Assembly: GCA_016183305.1 (NCBI GenBank)
Contig: JACPEW010000004.1
Coordinates: forward strand, 1-34,287
From: Candidatus Daviesbacteria bacterium
Lineage (GTDB): Bacteria; Patescibacteriota; Microgenomatia; Daviesbacterales; UBA10151
DNA length: 34,287 bases
Direction of reading: 5' to 3'
Shown here piece after piece: positions 27,263 through 34,287 of this stretch (within the stretch, counting starts at the first letter, position 1; each line of letters starts with the position of its first letter). The notes beneath the pieces are model-generated. The model was not told the DNA's origin, ran no database searches, and saw nothing but the letters and a program-made list of their open reading frames with translations. A program made the position numbers and the translations under genes.

Positions 27263-27823
27263 TTACTTAACTCTTTCTATATACTCCCCAGATCTAGTAT
27301 CTACCTTTATCTTTTCTCCATTACCAATAAACATAGGTACTTTTACTACTAATCCATTATCTAGAACTGCTTCTTTAAAAACATTAGAAACAGAGTTACC
27401 TTTTTCACCTGGACCTGTTTCAGCAACTGTATAAGTTAAACTAGCTGGCAACTCTAAACCTAAAGCTTCCTCATCTGAAACTACTAAAGTAACTTCTATA
27501 CCGTCTCTTAGATATTTTGCTTGATCTCCCAGGACTTGGGAGGAAATAGTAAATTGTTCAAAGCTAATTGGATCCATAAAAGAAAAGTTATCTCCATCTT
27601 TGTAGAGAAATTGAGCTTTCTTCTTGCTAACATTAGCCTCATCTACCCTTGCTCCAGTTATAAAGGTTTTTTCTACCACAGAACCAGTCCTGACATTTCT
27701 AACTTTAAGTTTAATAGTCCCACTCCCCCTGCCCATTTTGACATGCTCATAAGTTACAACCTGCAAAATATTATTGCCTTCTTTATAAAAAGTATTATTC
27801 CTAAGTTCTGTGACATTAAGCAT
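27263..27823 (-). CDS. efp: elongation factor P
   Basis: NVTELRNNTFYKEGNNILQVVTYEHVKMGRGSGTIKLKVRNVRTGSVVEKTFITGARVDEANVSKKKAQFLYKDGDNFSFMD...; start at MLNVTEL preferred over 27877. Confidence 0.95.
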   Translation of the reverse strand: MLNVTELRNNTFYKEGNNILQVVTYEHVKMGRGSGTIKLKVRNVRTGSVVEKTFITGARVDEANVSKKKAQFLYKDGDNFSFMDPISFEQFTISSQVLGDQAKYLRDGIEVTLVVSDEEALGLELPASLTYTVAETGPGEKGNSVSNVFKEAVLDNGLVVKVPMFIGNGEKIKVDTRSGEYIERVK

Positions 27824-30431
27824 AAGTTTTAAAGAAATGTAACATATTTTTCCTATCTCTTGCAAGCCACTGGGCATTTGAATAGACTTGTTCTAAAACT
27901 TGAGCTATGGTTCTTTTAGCTTCAGGAGCAGGATTCTTCTTAATAAACCTTTCCAAATCTAGAGCATCAGAAACTTTAGTAAACTCACCTGCTGGAGAGA
28001 AAACCCTAGTAAAATAATGTCCTCCTGCATACCTGTCTTTAAGAAGCTGCCAATGCTTTTTAATAAACTCCCAGGCTAAATACCTGCCATGAGAATTGCC
28101 CCAAACAGAAGCAATAATTTGTAAGCTGTTTTGAAATCTAACATGTTCAGAAATAGCAAAATCCAGGGCTTTTTCAAGTAAATCCCTATCTTTAAACACT
28201 CCTAAGCTTCTGCCTATTCTGTCTCTTTCTTGCTGGTTATCTTCCCCTTTATACATCCTGACTAAAGTATTAAATTCTTTTAATCCTCCATTTTCTGTTA
28301 TCAAGTTATAAACCACTCCTCTTAAATCAGGATCTAATCCTTTGCTACCAAATAATTTTTGGGCTTTTTGAATAGTTTCCTTGTCACCAAAAGAACCAAA
28401 TCTATATAAAACCATGCTTCTAAGTAAAGAATCTGTATGCTTTTCTCCTGGTCTTTTAACCCAACCAACTTTTTTAACAATGTTGTTATAAATTTTCTGA
28501 CCATAATTCCTAAAATCCTGGTAAAAAGGTTCATAAGCTATTAAAGATTCTAGCTTTGCTAAATTAGCAGTAATCTCAGACCAAACTACATAATCTTCTT
28601 CCTGGGTAAACTTGGATGTGAGTTCTAAAGCCAGATGAGTTTGAGTTTCTCCTGCTTCTGCTAAATCAAAAATATCCCTTATTAATCCCAGTCTATCTGG
28701 GGCAGATAATTTACCATCTTTCACAGCCTGCTCTAGGCCTTTAAGATATTCCTCTGGATAACTCACCCTAACCACAGATGTTTCTCCAGCGTTTAACTTA
28801 ATCCACCCATCTTTTGGGACATCAATACTTATTGACTTTTTATCCATTAAGATCTTTGTCATTCTGGGCCCGCTTTGCGGACTGCAGACTTGTCCAGAAT
28901 CCTTACTACTAGATTCTGGTGTCGCTCCGCTCCCCAAAATGACACTAACAGGTATACTCCAGACAGTCTTATCTTTAGACTCCTTCTTAGAAATAGAGCT
29001 GGAAAAAAACCTGGATTGTGTTAACTGTAGTCTGTTGCCCTCCCCGCTTTCAGTGTGGGCCCGCTGCAACCTTACCACTGGATGGCCTGGTTTAGAAGTC
29101 CAGCTTTTCATCACCTTAACAACTGGTTTACCAGAAACTTGTTCTAAAGAATTCCATAAATCTAAAGTTTGCGCATTTGAGTAAGCATATTTTTTTAGAT
29201 AATGTTGCAAACCCTTCCGGAAATCTTTTTCTCCTAAATATGACATCAACATCCTTAAAACTGAGGCTCCTTTAGAATAAGACACCTTATCAAAAATCTC
29301 TGCAATCTCTGCAGGATGACCAACTTCTACCTCAACAGGATGGGTATTTTTTAAAGCATCAAGTTCTAAGGCTTCTTCCAACTCAGTCCCCACAAACTGG
29401 GTCCAAATATCCCACTGGGGGAAAATATGATCTATTGCCAAATATTCTATAAAAGAGGCAAAACCCTCATTCAACCAAAGATGTGTCCACCACTTCATTG
29501 TTACCAAATCCCCAAACCACATATGAGCCAGCTCATGGGCAATTACTAAGGCCACCCATTGTTTATTACCTGTAGATGACCGTTCCTCATCAATAAGGAG
29601 TGTAGATTCCCGGTAAGTAACTGCTCCCCAATTTTCCATTGCTCCAGCAGCAAAATCTGGAATAGCAATCATATCCAGCACAGGGAAAGGTAACTCTATT
29701 CCAAAATAATCCTCATAAAAATTTAGACATTTAACAGCTACATCTAAAGCAAATTTTGCTTGAGCTTTTTTGCCTGGAGTAGTAAAAACTCTAACTTTCC
29801 CATTTTTCCTTTTCTCCTCAATATACTCAAAATCTCCTACAATAAAAGCTAAAAGATAAGTAGACATTTTAGGGGTTGGTGCAAACTCAATAATCTGGTA
29901 ATCACCCTCATGCTCTTTAACTGCTGTTTCAATAGTATTGGAAATAGCTTTTGTTCCTTTAGGAATTATTAAACTCACTTCAAAAATAGCTTTTCTATTG
30001 GGCTCATCAAAACAAGGAAAAGCGCGCCTTGCATCTGTGGATTCAAATTGAGTAGTAGCCAAATGTTTTACTTTTCCCCCTACTTCATACTTGCTTCTAT
30101 AAAAACCTCTCATTTTATCGTTTAAAATGCCTCTAAAAGTTAATTTAAGTTGGCCTTTACCAGCCGCCAGTTTTTTTGGGAAAGTTAAAATGGCTGTTTC
30201 TGCTTTTTTATCATAACTAGTTTTTCCAACCCGGGTTTCCTGGTTTTGATGAATAAATTCAGCTGATTCTATCTCTAGCTCAGCAGCATGAAGGGTAATC
30301 TGTTTAGTAGGTTTTTCTAAAACTAGAGAGATCGTTTCTTCCCCTGTAAAGGTAAACTCATTTAAATCTGGCTTGAGTAAAATTTTATATCTTTCAGGCA
30401 TAACATGAGATGGAAGTCTGACACTTTTCAT
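27816..30431 (-). CDS. pepN: M1-family aminopeptidase
   Basis: GAMENWGAVTYRE, HELAHMWFGDLVTMKWWTHLWLNEGFASFIEY (HEXXH-18-E). Confidence 0.96.
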   Translation of the reverse strand: MKSVRLPSHVMPERYKILLKPDLNEFTFTGEETISLVLEKPTKQITLHAAELEIESAEFIHQNQETRVGKTSYDKKAETAILTFPKKLAAGKGQLKLTFRGILNDKMRGFYRSKYEVGGKVKHLATTQFESTDARRAFPCFDEPNRKAIFEVSLIIPKGTKAISNTIETAVKEHEGDYQIIEFAPTPKMSTYLLAFIVGDFEYIEEKRKNGKVRVFTTPGKKAQAKFALDVAVKCLNFYEDYFGIELPFPVLDMIAIPDFAAGAMENWGAVTYRESTLLIDEERSSTGNKQWVALVIAHELAHMWFGDLVTMKWWTHLWLNEGFASFIEYLAIDHIFPQWDIWTQFVGTELEEALELDALKNTHPVEVEVGHPAEIAEIFDKVSYSKGASVLRMLMSYLGEKDFRKGLQHYLKKYAYSNAQTLDLWNSLEQVSGKPVVKVMKSWTSKPGHPVVRLQRAHTESGEGNRLQLTQSRFFSSSISKKESKDKTVWSIPVSVILGSGATPESSSKDSGQVCSPQSGPRMTKILMDKKSISIDVPKDGWIKLNAGETSVVRVSYPEEYLKGLEQAVKDGKLSAPDRLGLIRDIFDLAEAGETQTHLALELTSKFTQEEDYVVWSEITANLAKLESLIAYEPFYQDFRNYGQKIYNNIVKKVGWVKRPGEKHTDSLLRSMVLYRFGSFGDKETIQKAQKLFGSKGLDPDLRGVVYNLITENGGLKEFNTLVRMYKGEDNQQERDRIGRSLGVFKDRDLLEKALDFAISEHVRFQNSLQIIASVWGNSHGRYLAWEFIKKHWQLLKDRYAGGHYFTRVFSPAGEFTKVSDALDLERFIKKNPAPEAKRTIAQVLEQVYSNAQWLARDRKNMLHFFKTYA
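28855..28945. repeat. REP/MITE-like palindromic element inside the aminopeptidase ORF
   Basis: tttgtcattctgggcccgctttgcgg...gtccagaatcc...agattctggtgtcgctccgctccccaaaatgacact: inverted ends gtcatt/aatgac and inner ccagaatc/gattctgg; encodes SVILGSGATPESSSKDSGQVCSPQSGPRMTK. Confidence 0.8.
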
Positions 30432-30457
30432 AGGCTTAAGTTTAGCCTAAAAGCTGG

Positions 30458-30463
30458 TATAAT
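30458..30463 (+). promoter_or_regulatory. extended -10 promoter of tRNA-Leu
   Basis: TGGTATAAT immediately upstream of the tRNA. Confidence 0.6.
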
Positions 30464-30472
30464 ACAACTTAC

Positions 30473-30555
30473 GCCCAGGTGGCGGAACGGTTTACGCGCA
30501 CGACTCAAAATCGTGTGGTCTCACGACCATGTGGGTTCAAATCCCACCCTGGGTA
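30473..30555 (+). tRNA. tRNA-Leu (anticodon CAA)
   Basis: Acceptor GCCCAGG/CCTGGGT, anticodon stem-loop CACGA-CTCAAAA-TCGTG, long variable arm TGGTCTCACGACCA, T arm GTGGGTTCAAATCCCAC; 3' CCA not encoded. Confidence 0.95.
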
Positions 30556-30577
30556 CTCTTAATGCTATACTGGTATT

Positions 30578-31126
30578 ATGGTTAGATTTCAACTTGAGGA
30601 TGATACAAAAGAAAGGCTGTCTTTTTTAATCAAACAACGTCTTCCCTGGTTAATTTTAGGCCTTTTTGGTGGAATTATAGCTACTGTTGTCGTTGCTAAC
30701 TTTGAACAAACTTTATCTAAAAATATAGCTTTAGCTTTTTTCCTGCCTGTAATTATCTATATGTCTGATGCAATAGGCACTCAAACAGAAAATATTTATA
30801 TTAGACACTTAGCTAAGTTTAAAGACAGCTTCTGGTCTTATCTTGCTAAAGAGATATTGATTGGTTTAACCTTTGGCCTATTTTTTGGACTGTTACTAGG
30901 GCTTTTTGCTAAGATTTGGCTCAACTCTGACACGGTAGCCCTAACTGTGGGTATATCAATGCTGATCAATGGAGCCATAGCTCCTGTGGTAGCTTTAATA
31001 GTCCCTGAGATTATTTTTAAGGAACACCGTGATCCAGCACTCGGAGCAGGACCTTTTACCACTATTTCCCAGGATTTAATCAGTTTATCAGTTTATCTTT
31101 TAATAGCTACTATTATTATTTTTTAA
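30578..31126 (+). CDS. MgtE-like transmembrane domain protein without N/CBS domains
   Basis: RLPWLILGLFGGIIATVVVANFEQTLSKNIALAFFLPVIIYMSDAIGTQTENIYIRHLA, INGAIAPVVALIVPEIIFKEHRDPALGAGPFTTISQDLISL. Confidence 0.88.
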   Translation: MVRFQLEDDTKERLSFLIKQRLPWLILGLFGGIIATVVVANFEQTLSKNIALAFFLPVIIYMSDAIGTQTENIYIRHLAKFKDSFWSYLAKEILIGLTFGLFFGLLLGLFAKIWLNSDTVALTVGISMLINGAIAPVVALIVPEIIFKEHRDPALGAGPFTTISQDLISLSVYLLIATIIIF

Positions 31127-32463
31127 GCTGCAGCTTCTTTAGGCTTAGCCCTCATTTTTTCCATCCCATAAAACTTGGTTCTGTCTGCTTTAAACATCAA
31201 ATCAATATCTCCTGTTGCTCCATTCCTGTGTTTTTGGATATCTAATTTAACTTGTTCAGGATGCTCTGGATCTTCTCTCCAAATAAACATCACAACATCA
31301 GCATCTTGTTCTATGGCTCCTGATTCCCGCAAATCTGCCAGTTGCGGCCTTTTAGTCCCTCTTTGTTCAACAGCCCTAGATAATTGGGAAATGGCCAAAA
31401 CTGGAACTTTTAACTCCCTTGCCAAGTTTTTTAAGCTTTGGGAGATTTCAGATACTTCCTGAACCCTGTTTTCTAAACTCCTACCCTTAACCAGCTGCAA
31501 ATAATCCACAATTAAAAACTTGAGTCCATGTTCTATTTGTAATCTTCTAGCTTTAGTTCTCATCTCAGAAATAGAAATACCGGGGGTATCATCAATAAAA
31601 ATAGGAGCCTCAGCCAACTCACCCATTGCTAAAGATAACTTATCAAAGTCTTTTTCATCCAGCCTGCCTGTTTTTAGCTTCCAAGCATCAATATCAGCCT
31701 GTCCCACCAACAACCTGTCTACCAGCTCTTCCTGGCTCATCTCCAAAGAAAAAATCCCTACAGGCAGACCTGCAGAAACAGCCACATATTGGGCAATATT
31801 CAAAGCCATGCTGGTTTTTCCTTGACCTGGCCGAGAAGCTAAAATAATTAAGTTAGAGTTTTGCATCCCAGCAAGTTTGTTATCCAAATCCTTAAATCCA
31901 GTTGGTACTCCCCTGAGTTTTCCTGAGGATTTTTGCAGCTCATCTAATCTATCAAAAGACTCAGTTAAAGCATCCTTAATTGGTAAAAAGTCCCTGCTAA
32001 CATGTTCCTGAGATAAAGAGAATATTCCTGTTTCAGCTTCTTCTAATAGCTTTTCTACTGGTTCACTTTCATTATAGGCCTTTTTGATTATTGCTGTAGC
32101 TTCAGCAATCAAATTTCTTCTTAAAGCATGGTCTTTAATTATCTTGGCATAATATTCAATATGAGCAGAAGTAGGCACCACATTTACTAAAGAGGTCAAA
32201 TAAGCAGATCCACCAATCTTGTCATAAAGGCTTTTTCTTTTAAGCTCCTCTGTCACGGTCACCAAATCAATTGGCTCACGCCTTTCAAATAAACTTTGCA
32301 CCGCTTCAAAAATTGCTCCATGCTGGTCAGTCCGGTAAAAACTGGAAGGATGCAAAAGTTCAGAGATACGGACAATTGCTTCTTTATCAATGAGCAAAGC
32401 TCCCAAAAGGGATTGTTCTGCTTCTATATTCTGCGGAGGAAGCTTGGTAATAGAATCTGCCAT
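31123..32463 (-). CDS. dnaB: replicative DNA helicase DnaB
   Basis: PPQNIEAEQSLLGALLIDKEA..., LIILASRPGQGKTSMALNIA (Walker A), IVDYLQLVKG (Walker B), RESGAIEQDADVVMFI. Confidence 0.97.
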   Translation of the reverse strand: MADSITKLPPQNIEAEQSLLGALLIDKEAIVRISELLHPSSFYRTDQHGAIFEAVQSLFERREPIDLVTVTEELKRKSLYDKIGGSAYLTSLVNVVPTSAHIEYYAKIIKDHALRRNLIAEATAIIKKAYNESEPVEKLLEEAETGIFSLSQEHVSRDFLPIKDALTESFDRLDELQKSSGKLRGVPTGFKDLDNKLAGMQNSNLIILASRPGQGKTSMALNIAQYVAVSAGLPVGIFSLEMSQEELVDRLLVGQADIDAWKLKTGRLDEKDFDKLSLAMGELAEAPIFIDDTPGISISEMRTKARRLQIEHGLKFLIVDYLQLVKGRSLENRVQEVSEISQSLKNLARELKVPVLAISQLSRAVEQRGTKRPQLADLRESGAIEQDADVVMFIWREDPEHPEQVKLDIQKHRNGATGDIDLMFKADRTKFYGMEKMRAKPKEAAA

Positions 32464-33137
32464 TAACTTTTACTTAATACCACAACTTGTGGTTCTTCAG
32501 GCAGTTTTTCTTTGGTAATAGAAAGCTTTGGTTGGGGGCTGATATTTTCTACTCCCATTTCTTTCAAAAAACTCTCAACACCATCAAGCTCAAACTTTAA
32601 TCCATCTAATTTATAGTGCATGGGAATGATAATCTTGGGCTCTAGCTGGGATACAATATCTGAGGCTGCTTTGGCATCAATGGTATAAATTGATCCAACA
32701 GGAATAAGTAAAATATCTGTTTGTCCAATTTCTGCCACCTGTTCCTCAGAAAGTTTGTTTTGTCCCAAATCCCCTAAATGAACAATATCTAAACCATCAA
32801 AAAACAAATGGAAGATAGTATTTTTTCCCCTTTGACTACCTTCTGAGTTATCATGGAAAGAATTTATCCCTGTTATCACAACCCCAGCCACTTCATACTC
32901 TCCTGGTTTATCAAAAATCATTGGCTTTATGCCCCGTGAACTAATAGCTGCTGAAACAAAATTATGATCTTTATGATCATGAGTTGATAAAACTATATCT
33001 GATTGTAAATCTTTGGGGACTTTTAATCCAACAAACTCTGGATCAAAAGGATCGGTTAATACTGCTGTCTTTTTACCTTTTATCTTAAAACATGCTTGAC
33101 CATACCAGTATAAATCCATAGAAATGCATACTAGCAA
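32463..33137 (-). CDS. metallo-beta-lactamase-fold hydrolase
   Basis: DLYWYGQACFKIKGKKTAVLTDPFDP...LSTHDHKDHNFV...IVHLGDLGQNKLSEEQVAEIGQTDILLIPVG...IIPMHYK. Confidence 0.88.
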   Translation of the reverse strand: MLVCISMDLYWYGQACFKIKGKKTAVLTDPFDPEFVGLKVPKDLQSDIVLSTHDHKDHNFVSAAISSRGIKPMIFDKPGEYEVAGVVITGINSFHDNSEGSQRGKNTIFHLFFDGLDIVHLGDLGQNKLSEEQVAEIGQTDILLIPVGSIYTIDAKAASDIVSQLEPKIIIPMHYKLDGLKFELDGVESFLKEMGVENISPQPKLSITKEKLPEEPQVVVLSKS

Positions 33138-33177
33138 AAAGTCATTTTTTAAACAATATGCTAAAATGGTTTAATCC

Positions 33178-33612
33178 ATGAAATTCAGCCAAAAACTGAC
33201 TACTAAACAATTTATCTTTTCTCATTTTTTAATTTTTGTTTTAAGCTTAATGTTTTTAGCTGGCCTTTATTATATTATAAATATCCAATACCAAAGACCA
33301 ACTAATCTTTTCTTAAACGGACCAGTTACTACCCCTCCTAAAAGCCTGCGGTTAGATCTTGATCAACCAGATCAAGATAGTTTATCTTACTCATCAACTA
33401 TTATTGTTTCCGGACAAACTGCGCCTTCAAAAGAAGTTCTAATTTCTACTGATAATACTGATTCGGTAATTGAATCTAAGCAAAATGGTTCTTTTTCTAC
33501 CATTGTAGAACTGCAGGAAGGCGTTAACAGGATTACTGCTGTAGTGTTTGATGCAACAGGTGATTCTAGGTCTACCGAAAGAACAGTTTATTACTCAAAG
33601 GAGAAGCTATGA
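33178..33612 (+). CDS. membrane-anchored protein with Ig-like/bacterial adhesin-type domain
   Basis: N-terminal TM FIFSHFLIFVLSLMFLAGLYYI; STIIVSGQTAPSKEVLISTDNTDSVIESKQNGSFSTIVELQEGVNRITAVVFDATGDSRSTERTVYY. Confidence 0.75.
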   Translation: MKFSQKLTTKQFIFSHFLIFVLSLMFLAGLYYIINIQYQRPTNLFLNGPVTTPPKSLRLDLDQPDQDSLSYSSTIIVSGQTAPSKEVLISTDNTDSVIESKQNGSFSTIVELQEGVNRITAVVFDATGDSRSTERTVYYSKEKL

Positions 33613-34287
33613 TAAAAATTCAAAATTCAAAATTCAAAAGTTTTAAAACTTTTAACTTTATACTTGTATTTTTGACTTTTAACTTTTACCTTTTGACTTT
33701 TCCTGTACATGCTGCTGACTCCACTCCATCAGCTGATATTAAATCTAAACTTGAGGAGCTTAAAAAACAGATTGCTTCAAAAGCTGCTAAATTAAAACAG
33801 GAAGTAAACCGTAAGTTAAAAGATAAAGCTTATGTTGGAAAAATTAAATCAAAATCAGATACTTCTTTAACCTTAGCCACTAACTCAGGTCCAAAGATAG
33901 TTAGTTTAAATCAAGATACTATCTGGGAAAGTGAAATTAAATCAAAAACTAAATTCTCAAGTAAAACTATTTCTTTGGAGGATTATGTTGCTACTTTAGG
34001 CGATACTGATGAGACAGGAGTGCTGATTGCAAAAAAAGTCATTTTATTGCCTGCTCCTAAAGCTGAACAAAAAACTTACCAATGGGGTAAAATAATTTCT
34101 ATCTCAGACAAACTTACTACCTTAAAAACTGATGGACTAAAAAATGTAGCAGCAGTTTTACCAGTTAATCCGAAAGCAAAAATAAATGATTTTGTGATAT
34201 TAACAGGCACTAAAGATAACAATGAGATTTTTGAAGCAGAATTTGTTTATATAATACCCCAGGGAGCTGTTTTAAAACCTAAAATAG
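33609..34287 (+). CDS. secreted protein, partial (runs off right edge)
   Basis: MIKIQNSKFKSFKTFNFILVFLTFNFYLLTFPVHAADSTPSADIKSKLEELKKQIASKAAKLKQEVNRKLKDKAYVGKIKSKSDTSLTLATNSG...; ATGA overlap with the upstream ORF. Confidence 0.85.
   Translation, partial: MIKIQNSKFKSFKTFNFILVFLTFNFYLLTFPVHAADSTPSADIKSKLEELKKQIASKAAKLKQEVNRKLKDKAYVGKIKSKSDTSLTLATNSGPKIVSLNQDTIWESEIKSKTKFSSKTISLEDYVATLGDTDETGVLIAKKVILLPAPKAEQKTYQWGKIISISDKLTTLKTDGLKNVAAVLPVNPKAKINDFVILTGTKDNNEIFEAEFVYIIPQGAVLKPKI
33615..33704. repeat. heptameric repeat tract encoding the signal peptide of the 33609 gene
   Basis: (aaaattc)x3 aaaagtt ... ttttgac ttttaac ttttacc ttttgac ttttcct. Confidence 0.9.

Noticed and set aside
30405-30629. 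ORF 30405..30629 (+)
   Set aside because: Reads through the tRNA-Leu gene.

Overview
This 34.3-kb AT-rich, gene-dense window looks chromosomal and bacterial. Short proteins, frequent ATGA/TAATG gene overlaps, sparse metabolism and the repertoire (cohesin-like surface proteins, YebC, RuvC, DnaB, LCP/LytR_C, stand-alone SpeD) suggest Patescibacteria/CPR, possibly Microgenomates. That placement is inference; no 16S is present. Core genes: P-type ATPase (partial), ruvC, yebC, tgt, Kef-type antiporter, RluD-family synthase, a two-component system, DUF2156 protein, EamA transporter, speD-like, DksA/TraR, lgt-like, galU, efp, M1 aminopeptidase, tRNA-Leu(CAA), MgtE-like, dnaB and an MBL-fold protein. 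The main accessory region (about 1.5-8.4 kb) is a surface-protein operon. It encodes two cohesin-like proteins, a dockerin-bearing multidomain protein and an FN3-like protein. A complete tyrosine recombinase lies on one side and a decayed one on the other. The intact recombinase gene starts inside a perfect 13-6-13 dif-like inverted repeat, and that repeat's core recurs inverted just after its stop codon. A second theme is a dispersed family of 7-bp-periodic repeats and REP-like palindromes. These lie between genes and also inside reading frames (yebC, rluD, pepN), and in one case encode an entire signal peptide. No searches were run; family calls come from motif recognition.
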